Below the pieces are notes generated by a model. It saw only the letters and a program-made list of their open reading frames with translations. It made no database searches and was not told the origin of the DNA. Both the position numbers and the translations under genes were made by a program. Below are positions 1 to 8,028 of a stretch of 43,365 nucleotides of DNA, one piece after another (the first letter of the stretch is position 1; the number at the start of each line of letters is the position of its first letter). Source of the stretch: Cyanobacteria bacterium UBA4641 (GTDB taxonomy: Bacteria; Cyanobacteriota; Vampirovibrionia; Gastranaerophilales; Gastranaerophilaceae); the NCBI GenBank assembly GCA_002405805.1, contig DHMN01000037.1, positions 1 to 43,365 of the forward strand, written 5' to 3'.

Positions 1-39
1 TCATAAATCAGAAAAATAATAATTTCAATATTATTTACA

Positions 40-756
40 TTATATTAATTTGTTAGCCGAATTAGTAATATCTTCCATGACGCTGTTAATAATTTTTAAC
101 AGTTTTTCTGATTTCAGCTCGTTTGCAATTTCTTTTGCTGTTTCAAGTTCATAAATTGACTGATTCGGATTTGTTCTTTTTTCAGCTCTTGCAATTCTGA
201 TTTTTACATGACAAAGCATTCGTTGATAAGCATCTAGCGGTTTCATTTTCCGAGTTATTGACATAAATCTGTCTTGCGCTTTGTCATAATTTTTACAAAT
301 TGTACTTAACGCCCTTTTTTCATCATACAAAAGTCGCAAACGTTTTTGCCCGTGAGGTTCTGTTATTGAATATATTTTATTCAAATCTTCGCATCTTGCC
401 ATAATATGAACAGGGTCATTGAATCTTTTCGCAATCGCAAGTCCGTTGTATGCCAACTGTTCTACTTGGGATGGCTTATTGTGATTAAGTTTTATTAAAA
501 AACTGTAAATAATTCCTGCAAGTTTTCCGTTTCCTAAACTTACTAAAGTTTCCGCAAGTCTTTTAGAATTTTTGTTCATAACTTCACGTTGAGAACATTC
601 TTCAAATCTGTCACCAAGTCCTGCAAGCTGTGCATAAAACGATTTTATATCGACTTCTTCTTTCCTTTTTGATATAGAAATTACGTTATTTTGGAAAGAG
701 TTAAAAGCCTTGATAGGTTCATTCATTTCTTTTGGAGTGAATCTTAGTTTTATCAT
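40..756 (-). CDS. Hypothetical alpha-helical (TPR-like) protein
   Basis: I do not recognise this 238-residue protein. It has no signal peptide or membrane segment and is rich in Lys, Glu, Asn, Leu and Ile. From about residue 60 on it looks like consecutive amphipathic helices (for example LVSLGNGKLAGIIYSFLIKL, then AYNGLAIAKRFNDPVHIMAR), a pattern like tetratricopeptide-type solenoids, although no repeat is clear enough to name. The ATG at 756 is preceded by AAAGGA with about 6-7 nt spacing, a good ribosome site. A cytoplasmic scaffold or regulatory role is possible but not shown. It lies downstream of the MFS exporter on the same strand, about 50 nt away, so the two could be co-transcribed. 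Confidence 0.7.
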   Translation of the reverse strand: MIKLRFTPKEMNEPIKAFNSFQNNVISISKRKEEVDIKSFYAQLAGLGDRFEECSQREVMNKNSKRLAETLVSLGNGKLAGIIYSFLIKLNHNKPSQVEQLAYNGLAIAKRFNDPVHIMARCEDLNKIYSITEPHGQKRLRLLYDEKRALSTICKNYDKAQDRFMSITRKMKPLDAYQRMLCHVKIRIARAEKRTNPNQSIYELETAKEIANELKSEKLLKIINSVMEDITNSANKLI

Positions 757-803
757 GTTTTTTGTCCTTTTTTAGGATATAAAACCTCTAAAAATATAAT
801 TTG

Positions 804-2192
804 CTATGCTTTTTCAGGGGCATAAGCAATAGCAGAACAAGTTAAACATGTAAGTCCAAAAGCTATACCAAAGCACATTGTCCAGTGGTATGAAGTTAAA
901 AATGCGGTTTGGTATTTAATCCCTTCTTCAATCATAAGGTTTCTGAAACTGTCAAATAATGTAATTGTAACCGCAACACCTAAGATATTTCCAAGATTTC
1001 TTGATAGAGATAATATTCCGCTTGCGATACCGAGTTCATCTTTGTTTACGCAAGTGATGATTGCATTATTTGAAGGAGATTGAAAACATCCGTTGCCGAT
1101 TCCCATAATTACAGATGCTAAAACTATTTCCCACATTGGGGTTGTAGGATTAAAAGTTGTAAAAATTATCAACGCCAAGATATAAATGCAAGGCCCTGCA
1201 ATTGTTAAACCTCTGCTGCCGTTTTTTCCTGCATAACTTCCCGCAAAAGGTGCTACAGCAGATGATGCGATAGAATAAGGTAAAATTAGTAAACCTGTTA
1301 AAAATGCGTTGTATTTTACGATTTCTTGCAAAAACAAAGGCAATAAAATTCCATTTGTAAACATGCACATATAAGATGTCATTACTGCGATATTTCCAAA
1401 TGTAAAGGTCTTAATTTTGAACATTTTAAAATTGATTAGCGGATAGTTGATTTTGTTGTCCCTAAAATAAAATAGTCCGCCAAAAATTAATGTCATAACG
1501 CCCAGCACTATGATTCTTAGAGATTTCCACCCCCAAGTGTGACCTTCTGAAATCGCAAGTAATAGTGCAAATAATGCGATTGAAAAATATATAAATCCTC
1601 GATAATCAAATTTGAACTGCTTTTTCTTAGTGAATTTTGGAAGTAATTTGTAGGATAAATATGCGCCTATTAAGGCTATTGGAACTGACGGTAAAAATAT
1701 CGCATGCCAGTCAAAAGCATTAATTAAAAAACCTCCGACAGCAGGACCGCTCATTCCACCGATAGCCACAATACATGCATTGATTCCTAGAGCTTTTCCT
1801 CTGGTTTCCCCATGGAAAAGGGTAGCAATAACAGCCGGACCGTTCGCAATCATAATTGATGCACCTGATGCTTCTAAGCATCGGTAAGCTAATAATGTGT
1901 AAAAATTATTTGTTGTTGAGTTTAAAATCGCACCGATTGCAAAAATTAAAAATCCTGCACTATAAACTTTGTTTTTGGGGAAAATGTCACCCAGTTTTCC
2001 AAAAAACGGCAAAAATACTGTAAGGACAAGCATGTATGCAATAATGACCCATTGAACCTCCGTCAGATTTACATGCAAGCCTTGTGCTATTGGATATAGC
2101 GCAAGATTCACCGTACTTGAATCTAACATACCGAGGAAATTGCCGATAATTATCAGTATACACATTATCCATTTTATATTTTTAGTGCTCAT
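804..2192 (-). CDS. MFS exporter, DHA2 (EmrB/QacA-like) family
   Basis: A 462-residue polytopic membrane protein of the major facilitator superfamily, drug:H+ antiporter-2 type. TM1 carries the family acidic signature (LGMLDSSTVNLAL, Asp24). Motif A follows at about 65-77 (GKLGDIFPKNKVY) and motif C of antiporters at about 145-156 (GGMSGPAVGGFL). Further hydrophobic segments through residue 455 fit about 14 helices, and the length matches the family (about 450-510). The family expels drugs, bile salts or other amphipathic compounds using the proton gradient; the substrate cannot be read from sequence. No SD precedes the ATG at 2192. A TAATAT box lies exactly 6 nt upstream, so the mRNA may be leaderless. 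No TetR or MarR regulator is adjacent. Confidence 0.9.
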   Translation of the reverse strand: MSTKNIKWIMCILIIIGNFLGMLDSSTVNLALYPIAQGLHVNLTEVQWVIIAYMLVLTVFLPFFGKLGDIFPKNKVYSAGFLIFAIGAILNSTTNNFYTLLAYRCLEASGASIMIANGPAVIATLFHGETRGKALGINACIVAIGGMSGPAVGGFLINAFDWHAIFLPSVPIALIGAYLSYKLLPKFTKKKQFKFDYRGFIYFSIALFALLLAISEGHTWGWKSLRIIVLGVMTLIFGGLFYFRDNKINYPLINFKMFKIKTFTFGNIAVMTSYMCMFTNGILLPLFLQEIVKYNAFLTGLLILPYSIASSAVAPFAGSYAGKNGSRGLTIAGPCIYILALIIFTTFNPTTPMWEIVLASVIMGIGNGCFQSPSNNAIITCVNKDELGIASGILSLSRNLGNILGVAVTITLFDSFRNLMIEEGIKYQTAFLTSYHWTMCFGIAFGLTCLTCSAIAYAPEKA

Positions 2193-2232
2193 AATATGAT
2201 ATTAGCATATTAAATGATGTTGGTATGTAAAG

Positions 2233-2252
2233 TTTTGTAATTCTCTGAAATT
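2233..2252 (+). promoter_or_regulatory. Upstream motif shared with the valS/pilin-like 3 spacer
   Basis: TTTTGTAATTCTCTGAAATT lies about 50 nt upstream of the -35 box of the first pilin-like gene. A copy with 17 of 20 identical bases is at 9853-9872, between the third pilin-like gene and valS. It may be a regulator site or UP-like element; AT-richness makes chance similarity possible. Confidence 0.25.
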
Positions 2253-2301
2253 TTATTGATTTAAGCAATTGTAAGATTTTTTACTAAAAGTGTGAAGAAT
2301 A

Positions 2302-2330
2302 TTGAAAAGCTTACTCTTATATGATATAAT
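2302..2330 (+). promoter_or_regulatory. Sigma70-type promoter of pilin-like genes 1-2
   Basis: The -35 box TTGAAA (2302-2307) and -10 box TATAAT (2325-2330) are separated by 17 nt, near-consensus spacing. Transcription should start around 2337, leaving a short leader with GGAG at 2357-2360 before the ATG at 2371. The in-frame TTG at 2302 is therefore the -35 box and not a start codon. Confidence 0.75.
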
Positions 2331-2370
2331 TAATACTATAATTGATTATAGTATTTGGAGTTTGATGAGG

Positions 2371-4350
2371 ATGAATTCATTTATAAAAAGGCTAAAGGCT
2401 TTCTCACTGACAGAGTTATTAATCGTATTGGTAATCGTTGCCGTTCTGTTTGCAGCCTTGGCACCGATATTTACAAAACGTAGAGATGGCGGTTCTAGTG
2501 CGAATGAACCTGTTTGGATGTATGTAAAGCAAGATGACCAAGAAGATGCTTTTTATGATTCCGGTGTCCCTGCATATACTTCAGCAGCATTGGTTGGTTT
2601 AGAACCAAATGATATTGCAGTAAATATGGCACCTTATTCTAAGGTATATGTAAAAGCTAAACCGTTACAAAACATGATTCAATTCAGATATGGTGCGGAT
2701 GCAGGTATTGGTGCTTTAACGGGTGTGTTTACTTTTGATAATAAAGGTAACTTGATGACTGTCGGCAGGCTCCAAGGTGATAAGGATAATAACTACAATT
2801 TAGTTTTAAAACAGGGTTCTGAAAATAACACTGTTGCAGGCATGGGGGCATTGTCTCAAGTTACTTCAAAACTTTCAAATAATACCATTATTGGTGCAAA
2901 TTCAGTGATGAAAGGAGCACCTGAAAATACCGTAGCTGTTGGTAGAAATTCAAATATGTATGGTAAAGCATCTTATTCAGTTTTGTTAGGTGCAAATACC
3001 GGTAAATTTGAAAACAGTAGCATTGCAAATACTGTTGCAGTTGGTACAAATTCGCTTAGTACAGAAATGGGAACAGGTACATCTAAAGACAATGTATTTT
3101 TAGGTTCAGGTACTGCTAACGTTGGTTTTGAGGGTTCTTCAGATAATGTTGTCGCAGGTTCATCTTACTATGGTTTAGCTGCCAAAAATAATACTATTCT
3201 TGGTTACGGTACATATACTACAGGTGGCAATACCAATGCTCAAAATTTTACAATTGCAGGTTATGGAGCTTGTGATTCGTTTGGTAAAAATACCGGCGAA
3301 GGCTCTGTTACTTGTTTAGGTTATAATTCAGCTTTAAATTATGGAGCTTCAAATGGTTCTAAAGGTTTAGGTTGGGAAAATGATAGTTATGAACATATAT
3401 TCATAGGTGGTAAGCCTTATGGTGGCATGGGTGGACGTTCTGTGTTAGAAATTCATAATATTCCTGATTCTTTAAAAAATATGAATTCATATCCAAAAAT
3501 TTCTCCAACAGTTGTATTAAATTCAAATTTAGTTGTTCGTGGTAATTTATATTTTCCGGATGCAAGTACAGGTTATTTGGTACCACATTATCAAACTTAC
3601 ACCCAAGGTCCATATTCAGGAACCGAAAGAGGTTGGGATAGATGCGGTCGTAAGTGTTTAGGTGGTCGTAAGTATTGGCACGATGGTCCAAAATGTAAAA
3701 CTTTTAAGAAAATAATAGTAACAATTATATCTGCAGCTGCTGTTGCCGCTGGATTGGTACTTGCTGGTGCCCCTACTCTCGTTGTTATAGTTGGAGGTTT
3801 TGAGGGTGCTGTTACTGGTGCTGCTGCTTCAGGGTTGTTTGCAGGAGATAGTAACACCTATAATAGGGTACATGATGGTCCTTCTGCAAGTATTATGTAT
3901 ATTGACAAATCTACCGGAGCTCCATCATCGTCTGCCAATTATCCTGTAGGTGATGTATTCCCTCAATTGCAATTGTCTGATAGAAGAACAAAAGAAAATA
4001 TTTCAGAAAATAAAGATGCTTTAGATAAAATCATGTATGTTATGCCATATAACTATACATATAAAGTTGATAAAGACAATACACCTCAAGTTGGTGTAAT
4101 GGCTCAGGATTTGGAAAAATATTCACCAAATTCTGTATCTAAAGATGATAAAGGTTATCTGTCTATCAGATGGGATGAATTGTTCTATGTAACAATTAAT
4201 TCTGTCAAGGCTTTGGATGCTAAAATTACAGGTTTAAATTCTTCTGTTGAGACAGTTGAAAAAGATTCAACTATGTTGGCAAAAGAGCAAAAATCTACAA
4301 AAAATCGTATAAAAGAAATTTCAAAACGTATTGATAAACTTGAAAAATAA
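2371..4350 (+). CDS. Pilin-like fibre protein 1: prepilin N-terminus, YadA-like head, S74 chaperone
   Basis: 659 residues. The class III (prepilin) signal is KRLKA|FSLTELL: cleavage after Ala10, Glu at +5, then a hydrophobic helix with Pro at +22 as in type IV pilins. Residues 45-130 are conserved among the three paralogues. Residues about 152-320 hold ten degenerate head repeats (NTVAVGxNS type) with Cys301 and Cys315 in the last two. Conserved IFIGGKP (about 343) and NLVVRG follow. A unique Cys-containing stretch (Cys425, 429, 442) leads into a Gly/Ala-rich hydrophobic stretch (about 447-492). The C-terminal S74 domain starts at SDRRTKENI with the Ser536/Lys541 dyad and ends in a coiled coil (about 615-659). 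ATG 2371 has GGAG 10 nt upstream and gives a normal prepilin leader; ATG 2365 is an alternative. The start lies downstream of the promoter, and the stop is 11 nt from paralogue 2. Surface location and trimerisation are inferred. Confidence 0.85.
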   Translation: MNSFIKRLKAFSLTELLIVLVIVAVLFAALAPIFTKRRDGGSSANEPVWMYVKQDDQEDAFYDSGVPAYTSAALVGLEPNDIAVNMAPYSKVYVKAKPLQNMIQFRYGADAGIGALTGVFTFDNKGNLMTVGRLQGDKDNNYNLVLKQGSENNTVAGMGALSQVTSKLSNNTIIGANSVMKGAPENTVAVGRNSNMYGKASYSVLLGANTGKFENSSIANTVAVGTNSLSTEMGTGTSKDNVFLGSGTANVGFEGSSDNVVAGSSYYGLAAKNNTILGYGTYTTGGNTNAQNFTIAGYGACDSFGKNTGEGSVTCLGYNSALNYGASNGSKGLGWENDSYEHIFIGGKPYGGMGGRSVLEIHNIPDSLKNMNSYPKISPTVVLNSNLVVRGNLYFPDASTGYLVPHYQTYTQGPYSGTERGWDRCGRKCLGGRKYWHDGPKCKTFKKIIVTIISAAAVAAGLVLAGAPTLVVIVGGFEGAVTGAAASGLFAGDSNTYNRVHDGPSASIMYIDKSTGAPSSSANYPVGDVFPQLQLSDRRTKENISENKDALDKIMYVMPYNYTYKVDKDNTPQVGVMAQDLEKYSPNSVSKDDKGYLSIRWDELFYVTINSVKALDAKITGLNSSVETVEKDSTMLAKEQKSTKNRIKEISKRIDKLEK

Positions 4351-4361
4351 TGGAGTACAAG

Positions 4362-6440
4362 ATGAAATATAATAAACGTAAAGGTTTTACACTCGCAGAG
4401 GTTATGGTACTGTTAGCTACATTAACCGTATTGATGGCTGCTTTTGCTCCCGTATTTACAAGGAGGTATACGGCAACATCTTTAGATGATGTTTGGACAT
4501 TTGTTCCCGGTGATGCTCAAAATGATGCTTATTACGATGCATCAAATAAAAAATATACTGCGCAAGCCTTTATTGGATTGACTCCGGTATCAAAATCTGA
4601 TGTTAATACTATGTCTAAAGATAATGATGGAAAATCTTCTTATGCAAAGCTTGTTGTTGCGGCATCAAAAAGTGTAAATGCAGGTGGGGGAAGGCATGTT
4701 CAAAATCAATTCCAATTCCGTTATGGTAATTCTGCAGCAGGTACTTTAGTTGGGAACTTATTTGCAGGTAATAACAACTTATTACTTGGCGGTAAATACG
4801 ATAATCTTAGTCTCCTAACAAATCCAAATGGTAATACTGCTTATGGTTATAATGCATTGAGTGCTCTAAGTGATGGTCAATATAATACTGCGGTAGGTGA
4901 AAATGCATTAAGTTCAATCAGTGGTGAGAAATTCAATGTTGGTATTGGTAATAATGCCGGAGCTACGCTTAAAGATTATTATAATACCATAATAGGGACA
5001 AATGCGGGGAGCTTAATGGGAGCAAATAGTAGTAGTAATACTATTATTGGTTCTAATGCCGGTCAAAAAGTCAATGGGGGGCGTAATACAGCAATTGGTG
5101 CTCTTTCTCTATTTCAAGCTGCCGGTTCTGGTAATACTGCAGTTGGGGTAAGTGCTTTGCAGGGTTTGACTAGCGGAAGTCAAAATGTTGCTGTTGGTAG
5201 TCATGCAATGTCTAATTTAACATCAGGCAGCTATAATACTGCAATTGGTTATAATTCTTGTTTATCACTAACTGAAGGTAGCTATAAAACTTGTATCGGT
5301 GCTAATTCCGGTTCTCCTTCTACTAAGAATTCTTGGACTAAGCCTTATGATGAGTTATTTAAAAATGATACAGAAAGAGTTTTTATTGGTGCAATGCCTG
5401 TTGAAACTGTTGCGTATGATAATAAACCAGCTGCGGTTTTGGAAGTTCATAATGTAAAGAAAGGTGTAAATAGCAAATCTGCACCAATGCCTAATGTTGG
5501 TAATGAATCTGTTATTATTAACGGTAATTTGATTGTTCGTGGACAATCTTATTTGGAATCTGCGATTTTTAGACCTGATACGTTACCTGATTTGAAAAAA
5601 GCAAATAAAGGTTTAGTCTTGTTCCATACAGAAACAGCCTCTCCTGGTATTGTTGGTTTTATGGGGTATGATGGCATGTTGAGAGACCAGCGTTCTTATC
5701 AAACTTGTCGTAAATGCAGCAGAGGTAGACATGCTTATAACGATATTCGAACAAATTGCATTTGTACAGCTGTTGTTAATGGCGGCTTAACAACAACTTA
5801 TGCCGGTGGTTCAGATATGCGTGTAAGTAGGTCTTATGACTGGACATCTAAAACCAATAATTATAATGGTACCAAAAATGGTACATGTGATGCTGATTGT
5901 GATAATTGTAATGATAAATCTTATTACACAGACCGTTCTACTGGTGGTAGGGTTTATTTGGAACGTCGTCCACATTCTAGTTATGAACATAATGGAACAG
6001 ATTTGCCTTTAGCACACATGAAAGATGTTGATTCATGTTGTCCTGATTTGGTATCTGATATCAGGTTGAAAAATGTTGGTGAAAAGTTCACCGGTGGTTT
6101 AGCTGAAATCAAAAAGTTAAATGTATATAATTACACATTCAAAAATGACTCTAACAAACTTCCTCATGTTGGTGTTATCGCGCAGGATTTGAAGATGGTA
6201 TTCCCAAATGCCGTTGTCAAAGGTGACGATGGGTACTATAAAATTCGTTGGGATGAAATGTTATATGCAGCAATTAACGCAGTTAAAGAGTTAAATACAA
6301 AAGTTTCTAAAATCGCTAATAGAATCGAATCTAACAAAAATCGAGTTGCAACATTGAAAAATGACAATGCTCAATTAAATGCACAACTTGATAAATTAGC
6401 AGATGAATTGACCGTTTTAGAATCTAAAAAACATAAATAA
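4362..6440 (+). CDS. Pilin-like fibre protein 2: prepilin N-terminus, YadA-like head, S74 chaperone
   Basis: 692 residues. The prepilin signal is canonical, KRKG|FTLAEV, with Glu at +5 and Pro at +22. A conserved pilin-proximal region (about 44-130) is followed by ten regular 16-17-residue head repeats (about 157-317; NTAIGYNSx type) with Cys300 and Cys311 in repeats 9 and 10. Then come RVFIGAMP, VLEVHN and NGNLIVRG, which are conserved among paralogues. A Cys-rich variable region (Cys449, 452, 466, 468, 509, 513, 516, 559, 560) precedes the S74 domain, which starts at SDIRLKN (Ser565, Lys570) and includes PHVGVIAQDL and IRWDEMLYAAINAVKEL. A C-terminal coiled coil runs from about 645 to 690. 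ATG 4362 has GGAG with 6-nt spacing and gives an 8-residue leader; ATG 4350 overlaps the previous stop but lacks an SD. Co-transcribed with protein 1; a strong hairpin follows the stop. Confidence 0.87.
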   Translation: MKYNKRKGFTLAEVMVLLATLTVLMAAFAPVFTRRYTATSLDDVWTFVPGDAQNDAYYDASNKKYTAQAFIGLTPVSKSDVNTMSKDNDGKSSYAKLVVAASKSVNAGGGRHVQNQFQFRYGNSAAGTLVGNLFAGNNNLLLGGKYDNLSLLTNPNGNTAYGYNALSALSDGQYNTAVGENALSSISGEKFNVGIGNNAGATLKDYYNTIIGTNAGSLMGANSSSNTIIGSNAGQKVNGGRNTAIGALSLFQAAGSGNTAVGVSALQGLTSGSQNVAVGSHAMSNLTSGSYNTAIGYNSCLSLTEGSYKTCIGANSGSPSTKNSWTKPYDELFKNDTERVFIGAMPVETVAYDNKPAAVLEVHNVKKGVNSKSAPMPNVGNESVIINGNLIVRGQSYLESAIFRPDTLPDLKKANKGLVLFHTETASPGIVGFMGYDGMLRDQRSYQTCRKCSRGRHAYNDIRTNCICTAVVNGGLTTTYAGGSDMRVSRSYDWTSKTNNYNGTKNGTCDADCDNCNDKSYYTDRSTGGRVYLERRPHSSYEHNGTDLPLAHMKDVDSCCPDLVSDIRLKNVGEKFTGGLAEIKKLNVYNYTFKNDSNKLPHVGVIAQDLKMVFPNAVVKGDDGYYKIRWDEMLYAAINAVKELNTKVSKIANRIESNKNRVATLKNDNAQLNAQLDKLADELTVLESKKHK

Positions 6441-6460
6441 TATTTTGCTAGAAGAACACA

Positions 6461-6501
6461 GAAACGCCAAACAAATTTTATTTGTTTGGCGTTTCTTATT
6501 T
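6461..6501 (+). terminator. Terminator of pilin-like genes 1-2
   Basis: A perfect 15-bp stem pairs GAAACGCCAAACAAA (6461-6475) with TTTGTTTGGCGTTTC (6481-6495) around a 5-nt loop, followed by the weak T-rich tail TTATTTAA. It lies 20 nt after the stop of the second fibre gene. Confidence 0.75.
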
Positions 6502-6505
6502 AAGA

Positions 6506-6539
6506 AAAGAGCTCTTGCCAACATTGTCAAGAGTTCTTT
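6506..6539 (-). terminator. Probable metK terminator
   Basis: An imperfect 16-bp inverted repeat (6506-6521 with 6524-6539, two mismatches) lies just beyond the metK stop. Read on the minus strand it is followed by CTTTTCTTAAA, a short U-rich tail. Confidence 0.6.
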
Positions 6540-6561
6540 GTTCTAATTATTTTTGTTTAGC

Positions 6562-7836
6562 TTAAACACATCCGCAACCGCAAGAACATGCTTGAGATTT
6601 TAGAGTTTCAGCTTTATCAATGTGTTCCCAAGGAACATCGATATCTGTACGACCCATGTGTCCGTAAGCTGCTAATAATTGATAGAATTTACCATTGTTT
6701 TTAGCAGGAAGGTTTCTCAAGTCAAATTTCTGGATAATTGATGCCGGTCTAAGGTCGAAGTTTTTAGCAACCAATTCAGAAATTTCATCATCTGAAATTT
6801 TACCTGTACCGAATGTATCAACCATGATTGAAATAGGTTCAGCAACACCGATTGCATAAGCTAATTCGATTTCGCATTTTTCAGCAAGGCCTGCAGCTAC
6901 GATATTTTTAGCAACATATCTTGATGCATAAGCAGCTGAGCGGTCAACTTTTGTTGGGTCTTTTCCAGAGAATGCGCCACCGCCGTGCCTTGAATAACCA
7001 CCGTAAGTATCAACGATGATTTTTCTTCCGGTCAATCCCGAATCTCCTTGAGGACCGCCGATAACAAAACGTCCTGATGGGTTGATTAAGATAATTGTTT
7101 TATCATCAAGTTTAATATCTTCATTTTCAAAAACATAGTCAATAACAAGTTTTTTCAAATCATTTTTAATGATGTCTTGAACTTTTTGATTATCAGAAAT
7201 ACCGTTGATAACAGGATTATGTTGAGTTGATAACAATACAGTATGGATTCTTGCAGGTTTACCGTCAACATATTCAACAGTAACTTGAGATTTTCCATCC
7301 GGTCTTAGGTAATCAACAAGACCTTGTTTTCTGATTTGAGCCAATCTGAAAGACAACTTGTGAGCCAAGCTGATAGGTAGAGGCATAAGTTCAGGTGTTT
7401 CGTTACAAGCATAACCAAACATAATACCTTGGTCACCTGCACCTAGTTCTTCAGTTTCAACTTTTGATGTATCAGCATTGTTTTTTCTTGATTCAAGAGC
7501 TTTGTTTACGCCGTTTCCGATATCTGTAGATTGTTCATCAATGCTAGTTAATACAGCGCAGGTATTAGCATCAAATCCGCCTGCATTTGAACCAACGTAG
7601 CCAATATTTTTGATTGTGTTTCTAACAACTTGTGGAATATCAACATAGCAATCTGCTGTAATTTCACCGCAAACAAGAGCCATACCTGTTGTAACAGTAG
7701 TTTCTGCTGCAACTCTTGATTGTCTGTCCTTAGTTAAAAATTCGTCCAAAATCGCATCTGAGATTTGGTCACAAACTTTGTCGGGGTGTCCTTCTGTAAC
7801 TGATTCAGAAGTAAACAAAAAATTTTTTGGTGTCAT
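6562..7836 (-). CDS. metK: S-adenosylmethionine synthetase
   Basis: 424 residues, slightly longer than the usual 380-400. MetK makes S-adenosylmethionine from ATP and methionine in the cytoplasm. Signatures include FTSESVTEGHPDKVCDQISD at the N-terminus (ATP/metal binding), GAGDQGIMFGYA in the centre, and GGPQGDSGLTGRKI, DTYGG and GGGAFSGKDPTKVDRSAAY in the C-terminal half. The protein ends in an unusual cysteine cluster, ACSCGCGCV (Cys417, 419, 421, 423), beyond the normal family end. The ATG at 7836 has AAGGAG about 8 nt upstream. The gene lies between oppositely oriented fibre genes but has its own leader hairpin and terminator, so the link to the fibres is probably positional only. Confidence 0.97.
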   Translation of the reverse strand: MTPKNFLFTSESVTEGHPDKVCDQISDAILDEFLTKDRQSRVAAETTVTTGMALVCGEITADCYVDIPQVVRNTIKNIGYVGSNAGGFDANTCAVLTSIDEQSTDIGNGVNKALESRKNNADTSKVETEELGAGDQGIMFGYACNETPELMPLPISLAHKLSFRLAQIRKQGLVDYLRPDGKSQVTVEYVDGKPARIHTVLLSTQHNPVINGISDNQKVQDIIKNDLKKLVIDYVFENEDIKLDDKTIILINPSGRFVIGGPQGDSGLTGRKIIVDTYGGYSRHGGGAFSGKDPTKVDRSAAYASRYVAKNIVAAGLAEKCEIELAYAIGVAEPISIMVDTFGTGKISDDEISELVAKNFDLRPASIIQKFDLRNLPAKNNGKFYQLLAAYGHMGRTDIDVPWEHIDKAETLKSQACSCGCGCV

Positions 7837-7864
7837 TTCTTTTTCTCCTTAATTTATTTTCACC

Positions 7865-7893
7865 GCCGGTAAGTCTTTTAATTCCAACCCGGC
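7865..7893 (-). promoter_or_regulatory. Hairpin in the metK 5' leader
   Basis: GCCGGT (7865-7870) pairs with ACCCGGC (7887-7893) in the otherwise AT-rich metK leader, about 30 nt before the start codon. It is a GC-rich island and could be a cis-regulatory RNA. It does not show the conserved core of the SAM-I or SAM-II riboswitch as I know them, so no class is assigned. Confidence 0.35.
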
Positions 7894-7977
7894 ACTCCAT
7901 TTTTCTTTTATAGTTTAGTCCAAAGTTTACACTAAATCAAATTTTGAGATATTTCTTCATAATAAAAGTTAATATAT

Positions 7978-8011
7978 AAAAAAAAGAACACATTTTAGTG
8001 TTCCTTTTTTT
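7978..8011 (-). terminator. Terminator of pilin-like gene 3
   Basis: The GAACAC/GTGTTC stem (7986-7991 with 7998-8003) is flanked by an A run and a T run. On the minus strand, after the stop at 8029, it ends in eight U residues. It could also act on the plus strand. Confidence 0.8.
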
Positions 8012-8028
8012 ATATATACTTATTGTTT

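Noticed and set aside
2302..2370. TTG at 2302 as start of fibre gene 1
   Set aside because: It is the -35 box of a near-consensus promoter; the first SD-supported start giving a normal prepilin leader is ATG 2371.
3401..3857. Minus-strand open frames inside fibre gene 1
   Set aside because: They are antisense to a well-supported coding region, lack SD sequences and have no family features.
4830..5310. Repeats in the fibre genes as a CRISPR array or DNA satellite
   Set aside because: The repeats are in frame, about 48-51 bp with variable DNA, and are explained by YadA-like protein head repeats.
7837..7920. Known SAM-I or SAM-II riboswitch before metK
   Set aside because: Only one short hairpin is seen; the multi-helix junction of SAM-I and the conserved pseudoknot core of SAM-II are not evident.
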